From: VRUE01 sp963695835
Lineage (GTDB): Bacteria; Actinomycetota; Thermoleophilia; Solirubrobacterales; 70-9
DNA length: 64,000 nucleotides
Reading direction: 5' to 3'
Assembly (NCBI GenBank): GCA_963695835.1
Contig: CAVOHR010000004.1
Location: 62,001 to 126,000 of the forward strand
The position numbers and the translations under genes were made by a program. Shown piece after piece: positions 20,801 to 25,797 of the stretch. The notes below the pieces were generated by a model, which saw nothing but the letters and a program-made list of their open reading frames with translations, was not told where the DNA came from and did no database searches. Positions within the stretch are counted from its first letter, which is position 1. Each line of letters opens with the position of its first letter.

Positions 20801-23800
20801 AAGCTGGCGCCCGGCTCGGAGCTGAAGCCGAAGGTCGGGGTCGGGTCGTTGGTCAGCCCGGCGGGGCCGGAGTCGATCCCGACCGCGGGGGGCGTGGTGT
20901 CGACGCTCCAGGCGAACGCGGCGGCGCTCTGGTCGGCGTTGCCGGCTTTGTCGATCGCCCGCACTTCGAAAGTGTGGGCGCCGTCGGGCAGGGAGGTGTA
21001 TTCGGTCGGCGAGGTGCAGGTCCCCCAGCTGCCGGAGTCCTTGCGGCACTGGAAGCCTTCGATGCCCGAGCCCGAGCCGTCCTCGCCGCTGAACTCGAAT
21101 TTGGCGCCGGCGGTGTTGGCGAGGGCCGGCGGGCTGGAGTCGAGCGTCGTGCTGGGCGCGACGGTGTCGACCGTCCATTCATACGTGGCGAGGCTCGGGT
21201 CGGCGTTGCCGGCCTGATCGATCGCTTTGACCTCGAAGCTGTGGGGGCCCTCGGCCAGGGCGCTGTATTGCCGCGGCGAGGCGCAGCTCGTCCAAGCGCC
21301 GGGGGCGGCAGAGTCGAGGCGGCATTCGAAGGCGGCCACGCCAGAGCCTCCGGCGTCTTCGCCCGCGAACTCGAATTCGGCGGCGGCGCTGTTGGCGAGC
21401 GCTGCTGGTTTGGCGGTTATCTGGGTCTCCGGCACGGTCGCGTCGACTGCGAAGCCCCGCGTCGCCGTCGCCCGGTTGCCGGCCTGATCGGTGGCCCGCA
21501 CGCGGAAGCTGTGGGGGCCGTCGGCGAGCGGCGCCGCCGGGGTGTGGGCGCCCGCGCCCGAGCAGGGGCCGAAGGCCGGGGTGCCCGTGTCGATCGAGCA
21601 CTCGAAGCTGGCGCCGGGCTCGGAGCTGAAGCCGAAGGTCGGGGTCGGGTCGTTGGTCAGCCCGGCGGGGCCGGAGTCGATCCCGACCGCCGGGGGCGTG
21701 GTGTCGATCGTCCAGCTGAAGCTCGCGGGGCTCGGGTCGGTGTTGCCGGCCTGATCGATCGCCCGGACCTCGAAGCTGTGGGGGCCCTCGGCCAGGGCGC
21801 TGTATTGCTTGGGCGAGGTGCAGGCGGCCCAGTCGGCTGCCTGGCTGGAGTCGAGGCGGCACTGGAAGGAGGCGAGACCGGAGCCTCCCGGGTCCGATCC
21901 GCTGAACTCGAATTTGGCGCTGGCGGTGTTGGCGAGGGCCGCTGGCTGGTCGGTGATCTGGGTGTCGGGAGCTTCCGTATCTACCGTCCATTCGTAGGTG
22001 GCCGGGCTGGGATCGGCGTTGCCGGCCTGGTCGATCGCGCGGACCTCGAAGCTGTGGGGGCCCTCGGCCAGGGCGCTGTATTGCCGCGGCGAGGCGCAGG
22101 CGGCCCAGTCGGCTGCCTGACTCGAGTCGAGGCGGCACTGGAAGGAGGCGATACCCGAGCCTCCGGCGTCTTCGCCCGCGAACTCGAATTCGGCGGCGGC
22201 GCTGCTGGCGAGCGCTGCTGGTTTGGCGGTTATCTGGGTCTCCGGCACGGTCGCGTCGACTGCGAAGTCGCGCGTCGCCGTCGCCTGGTTGCCGGCCTGA
22301 TCGGTGGCCCGCACGCGGAAGCTGTGGGGGCCGTCGGCGAGCGGCGCCGCCGGGGTGTGGGCGCCCGCGCCCGAGCAGGGGCCGAAGGCCGGGGTGCCCG
22401 TGTCGATCGAGCACTCGAAGCTGGCGCCCGGCTCGGAGCTGAAGCCGAAGGTCGGGGTCGGGTCGTTGGTCAGCCCGGCGGGGCCGGAGTCGACCTGGAC
22501 CGCCGGGGGCGTGGTGTCGATCGTCCATTCGAAGCTCGCCGGGCTCTGATCCGCGTTGCCGGCGTTGTCGATCGCCCGCGCTTCGAACTTGTGACTGCCC
22601 TCGCTCAGTCCGGCGTATTCCTGCGGCGAGGAGCAGGTGCCCCAGGCCGCGGCTTCGCTTGAGTCCAGGCGGCACTGGAACCCGGCGACCCCGGAGCCGC
22701 CCGGGTCTTCGCCCGTGAATTCGAATTTGGCCGTGGCGGTGTTGGCGAGGGCCGTGGGTTTGGCGGTGATCTGGGTCTGGGGAGCGGTGGTGTCGACGCT
22801 CCAGCCGAACGAGGCGGGAGTCGGATCGGCGTTGCCCGCTTGGTCGACCGCCCGCACCTCGAACGTATGGACGCCGTCGGCCAGGGCGCTGTATTGCCGC
22901 GGCGAGGCGCAGGCGGCCCAGGCAGCGGCTTCGCTGGAGTCGAGGCGGCACTGGAAGGAGGCGATACCCGAGCCGCCGGGGTCGGCTCCGCTGAAGGCGA
23001 AGGAGGCGGCGGCGGTGTTGGCGAGGGCCGGCGGGCTGGAGTCGATCGTCGTGCTGGGCGCGACGGTGTCGACCGTCCATTCATACGTGGCGAGGCTCGG
23101 GTCGGCGTTGCCGGCCTGATCGATCGCTTTGACCTCGAAGCTGTGGGGGCCCTCGGCCAGGGCGCTGTATTGCCGCGGCGAGGCGCAGGCGGCCCAGTCG
23201 GCTGCCTGACTCGAGTCGAGGCGGCACTGGAAGGAGGCGATACCCGAGCCTCCGGCGTCTTCGCCCGCGAACTCGAATTCGGCGGCGGCGCTGCTGGCGA
23301 GCGCTGCTGGTTTGGCGGTTATCTGGGTCTCCGGCACGGTCGCGTCGACTGCGAAGTCGCGCGTCGCCGTCGCCTGGTTGCCGGCCTGATCGGTGGCCCG
23401 CACGCGGAAGCTGTGGGGGCCGTCGGCGAGCGGCGCCGCCGGGGTGTGGGCGCCCGCGCCCGAGCAGGGGCCGAAGGCCGGGGTGCCCGTGTCGATCGAG
23501 CACTCGAAGGCGGCGCCCGGCTCGGAGCTGAAGCCGAAGGTCGGGGTCGGGTCGTTGGTCAGCCCGGCGGGGCCGGAGTCGATCCCGACCGCCGGGGGCG
23601 TGGTGTCGACGCTCCAGGCGAACGCGGCGGCGCTCTGGTCGGCGTTGCCGGCCTGATCGATCGCCCGGACCTCGAAGCTGTGGGGGCCCTCGGCCAGGGC
23701 GCTGTATTGCTTGGGCGAGGTGCAGGCGGCCCAGGCCGCGGCTTCGCCGGAGTCGAGGCGGCACTGGAAGGAGGCGACGCCGGAGCCGCCGGGGTCCTCG

Positions 23801-25797
23801 CCGCTGAATTCGAATTTGGCCGTGGCGGTCTTGGCGAGGGCCGGCGGCTGGTCGGTGATCTGGGTTTCGGGGGCCGCGGTGTCCCTGGTCAGGGTCGTCG
23901 TCGCCGCGCCGCGGTTGCCGGCGGCGTCGCTGAGGCAGAGGCGCAGGGTGTTGGCGCCCTCGGAGAGCTGGGCGGCGCTGACGTCGGAGACGTGGACGGC
24001 GGGCTGGGAGCCGTAGGCGCCGGAGTCGAGCACGGTGCCCGAGTCGCAGTCGGCGCCGCCGGCGCGCAGCTGGAAGCTGCCGTTCTCGTCGCCGTGCCAG
24101 CTCACTTCGCTCGTCTCCCCCGCCTTCAGCAGGGCCTTGGAGAGCGCGTCGATCGCCGGCTGCGGGGCGACGGTGTCGACCGTCCATTCGAAGGTGGCGG
24201 CGCTCGCATCTGCGTTGCCGGCGTTGTCGATCGCCCGCACTTCGAACTTGTGACTGCCCTCGCTCAGTCCGGCGTATTCCTGCGGCGAGGAGCAGGTGCC
24301 CCAGGCAGCGGCTTCGCTTGAGTCCAGGCGGCACTGGAACCCGGCGACGCCGGAGCCGCCCGGGTCTTCGCCCGTGAATTCGAATTCGGCGGCGGCGGTG
24401 TTGGCGAGGGCCGTAGGTTTGGCGGTGATCTGGGTTTCGGGAGCCGCGGTGTCCCTGGTCAGGGTCGTCGTCGCCGCGCCGCGGTTGCCGGCGGCGTCGC
24501 TGAGGCAGAGGCGCAGGGTGTTGGCGCCCTCGGAGAGCTGGGCGGCGCTGGCGTCGGAGACGTGGACGGCGGGCTGGGAGCCGTAGGCGCCGGAGTCGAG
24601 CACGGTGCCCGAGTCGCAGTCGGCGCCGCCGGCGCGCAGCTGGAAGCTGCCGTTCTCGTCGCCGTGCCAGCTCACTTCGCTCGTCTCCCCCGCCTTCAGC
24701 AGGGCCTTGGAGAGCGCGTCGATCGCCGGCTGCGGGGCGACGGTGTCGACCGTCCATTCGTAGCTGGCGGGGCTCGCATCCGCGTTGCCGGCGTTGTCGA
24801 TCGCCCGCACTTCGAACTTGTGACTGCCCTCGCTCAGTCCGGCGTATTCCTGCGGCGAGGAGCAGGGCGCCCAGGCTTCGGGGTCTTCGCTGTCGAGGCG
24901 GCACTGGAAGGAGGCCAGGCCCGAGCCGCCGGGGTCGGAGCCCGAGAATTCGAATTTGGCCGTGGCGGTCTTGACCAGGGCCGCGGGTTTCGTCGTTATC
25001 TGCGTGTCGGGGGCTTTGCTGTCGATGCTCCAGGTGTAGGTCGCGGGGCTCTGGTCGGAGTTGCCGGCGTGGTCGATCGCCCGCACTTCGAAGCTGTGGG
25101 AGCCCTCGGCGAGGGAGAAGTATTTGATCGGAGACGTGCAGGGCTGCCAGGCGTCGGCTTCGGTCGAGTCCTGGCGGCATTGGAACCCGGCGACCCCGGA
25201 GCCTCCCGGGTCTTCGCCGCTGAAGTCGAATTTGGCCGTGGTGCTGTTGGCGAGGGCGGTGGGGCTGGAGTCGAGCGCCGTGCCGGGCGCGACGGTGTCG
25301 ACCGTCCATTCGAAGCTGGCCGGAGTCGCATCTGCGTTGCCGGCGTTGTCGATCGCCCGCACTTCGAACTTGTGGGCGCCGTCGGGTGGGGAGGTGTAGC
25401 TCTGGGGCGAAGAGCAGGTGCCCCAGGCAGCGGCTTCGCTTGAGTCCAGGCGGCACTGGAAGGAGGCGACGCCGGAGCCGCCGGGGTCCTCGCCGCTGAA
25501 TTCGAATTTGGCCGTGGCGGTCTTGGCGAGGGCCGGCGGCTGGTCGGTGATCTGGGTTTCGGGGGCCGCGGTGTCCCTGGTCAGGGTCGTCGTCGCCGCG
25601 CCGCGGTTGCCGGCGGCGTCGCTGAGGCAGAGGCGCAGGGTGTTGGCGCCCTCGGAGAGCTGGGCGGCGCTGGCGTCGGAGACGTGGACGGCGGGCTGGG
25701 AGCCGTAGGCGCCGGAGTCGAGCACGGTGCCCGAGTCGCAGTCGGCGCCGCCGGCGCGCAGCTGGAAGCTGCCGTTCTCGTCGCCGTGCCAGCTCAC
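5896..25797 (-). CDS. Giant protein, main repeat body and basic C-terminal domain
   Basis: An uninterrupted frame of 6,633 residues. It begins inside a C-type module and joins the upstream protein after removal of one base near 25946; a short intermediate frame (about 25946-26517) carries the two modules between. It consists of Ig-like modules of four classes and ends in about 160 residues of a different type: a Pro/Glu linker, then a basic beta-rich domain (GTALLVFRVFGPG, VKVPISLTAAGKSLLRKNHR, LKVKVVIRFRS) with the tail TRHKKNR. This C-terminal domain resembles ends of other large secreted proteins in the presumed lineage and could bind wall or glycan by charge. Across 19.9 kb of GC-rich repeats there is no internal stop, which argues that the frame is under selection. 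Confidence 0.85.
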   Translation of the reverse strand: MSWHGDENGSFQLRAGGADCDSGTVLDSGAYGSQPAVHVSDASAAQLSEGANTLRLCLSDAAGNRGAATTTLTRDTAAPETQITDQPPALAKTATAKFEFSGEDPGGSGVASFQCRLDSSEAAAWGTCSSPQSYTSPPDGAHKFEVRAIDNAGNADATPASFEWTVDTVAPGTALDSSPTALANSTTAKFDFSGEDPGGSGVAGFQCRQDSTEADAWQPCTSPIKYFSLAEGSHSFEVRAIDHAGNSDQSPATYTWSIDSKAPDTQITTKPAALVKTATAKFEFSGSDPGGSGLASFQCRLDSEDPEAWAPCSSPQEYAGLSEGSHKFEVRAIDNAGNADASPASYEWTVDTVAPQPAIDALSKALLKAGETSEVSWHGDENGSFQLRAGGADCDSGTVLDSGAYGSQPAVHVSDASAAQLSEGANTLRLCLSDAAGNRGAATTTLTRDTAAPETQITAKPTALANTAAAEFEFTGEDPGGSGVAGFQCRLDSSEAAAWGTCSSPQEYAGLSEGSHKFEVRAIDNAGNADASAATFEWTVDTVAPQPAIDALSKALLKAGETSEVSWHGDENGSFQLRAGGADCDSGTVLDSGAYGSQPAVHVSDVSAAQLSEGANTLRLCLSDAAGNRGAATTTLTRDTAAPETQITDQPPALAKTATAKFEFSGEDPGGSGVASFQCRLDSGEAAAWAACTSPKQYSALAEGPHSFEVRAIDQAGNADQSAAAFAWSVDTTPPAVGIDSGPAGLTNDPTPTFGFSSEPGAAFECSIDTGTPAFGPCSGAGAHTPAAPLADGPHSFRVRATDQAGNQATATRDFAVDATVPETQITAKPAALASSAAAEFEFAGEDAGGSGIASFQCRLDSSQAADWAACASPRQYSALAEGPHSFEVKAIDQAGNADPSLATYEWTVDTVAPSTTIDSSPPALANTAAASFAFSGADPGGSGIASFQCRLDSSEAAAWAACASPRQYSALADGVHTFEVRAVDQAGNADPTPASFGWSVDTTAPQTQITAKPTALANTATAKFEFTGEDPGGSGVAGFQCRLDSSEAAAWGTCSSPQEYAGLSEGSHKFEARAIDNAGNADQSPASFEWTIDTTPPAVQVDSGPAGLTNDPTPTFGFSSEPGASFECSIDTGTPAFGPCSGAGAHTPAAPLADGPHSFRVRATDQAGNQATATRDFAVDATVPETQITAKPAALASSAAAEFEFAGEDAGGSGIASFQCRLDSSQAADWAACASPRQYSALAEGPHSFEVRAIDQAGNADPSPATYEWTVDTEAPDTQITDQPAALANTASAKFEFSGSDPGGSGLASFQCRLDSSQAADWAACTSPKQYSALAEGPHSFEVRAIDQAGNTDPSPASFSWTIDTTPPAVGIDSGPAGLTNDPTPTFGFSSEPGASFECSIDTGTPAFGPCSGAGAHTPAAPLADGPHSFRVRATDQAGNRATATRGFAVDATVPETQITAKPAALANSAAAEFEFAGEDAGGSGVAAFECRLDSAAPGAWTSCASPRQYSALAEGPHSFEVKAIDQAGNADPSLATYEWTVDTVAPSTTLDSSPPALANTAGAKFEFSGEDGSGSGIEGFQCRKDSGSWGTCTSPTEYTSLPDGAHTFEVRAIDKAGNADQSAAAFAWSVDTTPPAVGIDSGPAGLTNDPTPTFGFSSEPGASFECSIDTGTPAFGPCSGAGAHTPAAPLADGPHSFRVRATDQAGNQATATRDFAVDATVPETQITAKPAALANSAAAEFEFAGEDPGGSGVASLECRLDSTEAAAWASCSSPKEYAELAEGSHSFEVRAVDQAGNADPTPASFGWSVDTTAPDTQITDQPAALANTAAASFAFSGADPGGSGIASFQCRLDSSQAADWAACASPQQYSALAEGPHSFEVRAIDVAGNVEPTPASYAWSIDTIAPQTQITAKPTALANTATAKFEFSGEDPGGSGVAAFECRLDSSQAADWAACASPRQYSALAEGPHSFEVKAIDQAGNTDPSPASFSWSIDTAGANTTITTHPLALSSSAAAKFEFAGEDPGGSGVASFECRRDAEDWTPCTSPRSYSELAEGAHSFEVRAIDQAGNADQSAAAFAWSVDTTPPAVGIDSGPAGLTNDPTPTFGFSSEPGASFECSIDTGTPAFGPCSGAGAHTPAAPLADGPHSFRVRATDQAGNQATATRDFAVDATVPETQITAKPAALANSAAAEFEFAGEDPGGSGVASLECRLDSTEAAAWASCSSPKEYAELAEGSHSFEVRAVDQAGNADPTPASFGWSVDTTAPDIQITDQPAALANTAAASFAFSGADPGGSGIASFQCRLDSSQAADWATCASPRQYSALAEGPHSFEVRAIDQAGNADPSPATYEWTVDTEAPDTQITDQPAALANTASAKFEFSGSDPGGSGLASFQCRLDSGEAAAWAACSSPQSYTSLPDGAHTFEVRAIDQAGNVDPSLATYEWTVDTVAPGTALDSSPTALANTASAKFEFAGEDPGGSGVASLECRLDSTEAAAWASCSSPKEYAELAEGNHSFEVRAVDQAGNADASPATYTWSIDTKAPDTQITAKPAALVNTATAKFEFSGEDPGGSGLAAFQCRLDSSQAADWAACASPKAYSGLADGAHTFEVRAIDQAGNADPSPAAYEWSVDTVAPQPAIDALSKALLKAGETSEVSWHGDENGSFQLRAGGADCDSGTVLDSGAYGSQPAVHVSDASAAQLSEGANTLRLCLSDAAGNRGAATATLTRDTAAPSTTIDSSPPALASTASAKFEFSGADPGGSGLASFQCRLDSSEAAAWGTCSSPQSYTSLPDGAHKFEARAIDNAGNADQSPASFEWTIDTTPPAVQVDSGPAGLTNDPTPTFGFSSEPGASFECSIDTGTPAFGPCSGAGAHTPAAPLADGPHSFRVRATDQAGNQATATRGFAVDTAAPAAPVLSATEPASPANENNPKILGSAPAGTTVKLYTNADCTGSPLATGTAAELEAGIAVSVADDSTTDFRATSTTTAENTSGCSEPLTYVEDLSAPETQIETKPAALTNSAAADFAFSGSDPSGSGIASFECRRDGGAWAPCTSPQQYAGLAEGAHSFEVKATDQAGNTDPSPASFSWTIDLTAPQVTIDSLSKALLKAGETSEATWHADENGAFELRVGGADCSAGTVIDSGNYADQPAPHLSNVTAAQLQEGANTLRLCLGDAAGNRGSATTTLSRDTAAPSTTIDSSPPALASTASAKFEFSGSDPGGSGVAAFECRLDSSQAADWTSCASPQQYAGLAEGAHSFEVKATDQAGNTDASPATYTWSIDTKAPDTQITAKPAALVNTATAKFEFSGADPGGSGLGSLQCRRDAEDWTSCTSPRSYSALAEGPHDFEVRAIDIAGNADPTPAVFNWTIDSKAPDTAIETKPAALTSSATADFAFSGDDGAGSGIASFECRRDGGAWAPCTSPQQYSALAEGAHSFEVRAIDQAGNADPSAAAFAWTVDTTAPVTQIDSGPAALSASATAKFEFSGEDPGGSGLAAFQCRLDSSQAADWTSCASPKAYAGLAEGAHSFEVRAIDVAGNVEPTPASYAWSIDTIAPQTQITANPTALANTATAKFEFSGEDPGGSGLAAFQCRLDSSQAADWTSCASPKAYAGLAEGAHSFEVKAIDQAGNTDPSPASFGWTIDTTPPAVGIDSGPAGLTNDPTPTFEFSSEPGASFECSIDTGTPAFGPCSGAGAHTPAAPLADGPHSFRVRATDQAGNQATATRDFAVDTAAPPAPELSATVPASPANDNNPKILGSAPAGTTVKLYTNADCTGSPLATGTAAELEAGIAVSVADDSTTDFRATSTTAAENTSGCSEPLTYVEDSSAPETQIETKPAALTSSATADFAFSGDDGAGSGIASFECRRDGGAWAPCTSPQQYAGLAEGAHSFEVKATDQAGNTDASPATYTWSIDTKAPDTQITAKPVALVNTATAKFEFSGADPGGSGLGSLQCRRDAEDWTPCSSPRTYGGLSDGPHSFEVRAIDQAGNADPSPAAYEWTIDTGVPQTQITAKPSTLANTATAKFEFSGEDPGGSGLAAFQCRLDSSQAADWAACASPKAYSGLADGAHTFEVRAIDQAGNADPSPAAYEWSVDTVAPQPAIDALSKALLKAGETSEVSWHGDENGSFQLRAGGADCDSGTVLDSGAYGSQPAVHVSDASAAQLSEGANTLRLCLSDAAGNRGAATATLTRDTAAPSTTIDSSPPALASTASAKFEFSGADPGGSGLASFQCRLDSSEAAAWGTCSSPQSYTSLPDGAHKFEARAIDNAGNADQSPASFEWTIDTTPPAVQVDSGPAGLTNDPTPTFGFSSEPGASFECSIDTGTPAFGPCSGAGAHTPAAPLADGPHSFRVRATDQAGNQATATRGFAVDTAAPAAPVLSATEPASPANENNPKILGSAPAGTTVKLYTNADCTGSPLATGTAAELEAGIAVSVADDSTTDFRATSTTTAENTSGCSEPLTYVEDSSAPETQIETKPAALTNSAAADFAFSGSDPSGSGIASFECRRDGGAWAPCTSPQQYAGLAEGAHSFEVKATDQAGNTDPSPASFSWTIDLTAPQVTIDSLSKALLKAGETSEATWHADENGAFELRVGGADCSAGTVIDSGNYADQPAPHLSNVTAAQLQEGANTLRLCLGDAAGNRGSATTTLSRDTAAPSTTIDSSPPALASTASAKFEFSGSDPGGSGVAAFECRLDSSQAADWTSCASPKAYSGLADGAHTFEVRAIDQAGNADPSAAAFAWSVDTTPPAVGIDSGPAGLTNDPTPTFGFSSEPGASFECSIDTGTPAFGPCSGAGAHTPAAPLADGPHSFRVRATDQAGNRATATRGFAVDTAAPAAPVLSATVPASPAHENNPQILGSAPAGTTVKLYTNADCTGSPLATGTAAGLQAGIAVSVADDSTTDFRATSTTAAENTSGCSEPLTYVEDSSAPETQIDSKPAALANTAAAEFDFSGEDPGGSGVASFECRRDAEAWAPCTSPQQYSGLSEGAHTFEVKATDQAGNTDPSPASFSWSIDTAGANTTITTHPLALSSSAAAKFEFAGEDPGGSGVASFECRRDAEDWTPCTSPREYAALAEGAHSFEVKAIDQAGNADPTPASFNWTIDTTPPAVQVDSGPAGLTNDPTPTFAFSSEPGASFECSIDTGTPAFGPCSDPTSDTPSSPLPDGPHSFRVRATDQAGNRATATRDFEVDTASPQPPVLSATEPASPANENNPKILGSAPAGTTVKLYTNADCTGSPLATGTAAGLQAGIAVSVADDSTTDFRATSTTAADNTSGCSEPLAYREDSSAPTTTLDSHPAALVNVATAEFAFSGADPGGSGLAALECRLDGGSWAACSSPKQYTGLADGSHTFEVRAIDKAGNADQSPASHAWSVDTTPPAVGIDSGPAGLTNDPTPTFGFSSEPGAAFECSIDTGTPAFGPCSGAGAHTPAPPLSDGPHSFRVRATDQAGNQATATRDFAVDTASPQPPELTATVPASPASDNNPKLVGSAPAGTTVRLYESAECSGAPVATATAAGLQAGIAVTVADDSLSSFSATATTTAGNASGCSEPLAYREDSSAPQTLLGAHPAALSASAAAAFEFSGSDPGGSGVSSFQCRLDSGQAADWASCASPKAYAELSDGAHQFEVRAIDAAGNDATPASFAWSIDTTAPATQIDTHPVAIAATATAKFEFTGEDPGGSGLASFQCRRDSSEAADWEPCTSPRTYTALAEGAHSFEVRAIDQAGNADPTPASFNWTIDTKAPQTLLGAHPAALSGSAAASFEFSGEDPGGSGLASFQCRRDSSNPADWQTCASPKQYSSLTDGAHQFEVRAIDAAGNADATPASFAWSIDTTAPATQIDTHPAALSASATASFSFSGADGGSGLASFQCRRDSTSPADWQSCASPKEYAALSDGAHSFEVRAIDQAGNADASPASFSWSIDTTPPAVGIDSGPTGLSNDATPTFDFHPGEAGASVECSIDQGTPAFGPCSGPSSHTPPGPLADGPHTFRLRATDAAGNQATATRSFSVDTSAPQAPQLSATVPASPANQNNPKLVGSAPATTTVKLYSGAGCAGSPIATASAAQLESGIVVSVPDDSSTAFSATATTAAENSSGCSEPITYTEDSSAPTTQITTHPAALASSEEAKFEFSGADPGGSGLASFECRLDAGSWAPCTSPQQYTGLADGSHSFEVRAIDKAGNADPSPASHAWSVDTTPPAVGIDSGPAGLTNDPTPTFGFSSEPGASFECSIDTGTPAFGPCSDPTSDTPSSPLPDGPHSFRVRATDQAGNRATATRDFEVDTASPQPPVLSATEPASPANENNPKILGSAPAGTTVRLYPSAECSGAPLATVSASALQAGISVAVADDTLSSFSATATTTAGNTSGCSEPLAYREDSKVPQTTIDTHPAALVNVATAEFAFSGSDGEGSGLASFQCRLDGGSWAPCTSPQTYTSLPEGAHTFEVRAIDKAGNADPSPASHAWSVDTTPPEQPAQANTESSPVPTAPKEPVSADLAQLVRVMHNTKNGTALLVFRVFGPGLLEARASKVPLPRAKSSNGQTAAGIRRKKLRQRRIEPKSIRVARAGQVKVPISLTAAGKSLLRKNHRLKVKVVIRFRSTQAPATTWKININLKQSAPSLTSSTRHKKNR

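Noticed and set aside
11917..22662. Very long plus-strand open frames (1,464 and 2,116 codons) opposite the repeat array.
   Set aside because: They mirror the repeat structure of the minus-strand gene, have Gly/Arg/Ala-biased composition and no recognisable domain. They arise because GC-rich codons of the real frame avoid stops on the other strand.
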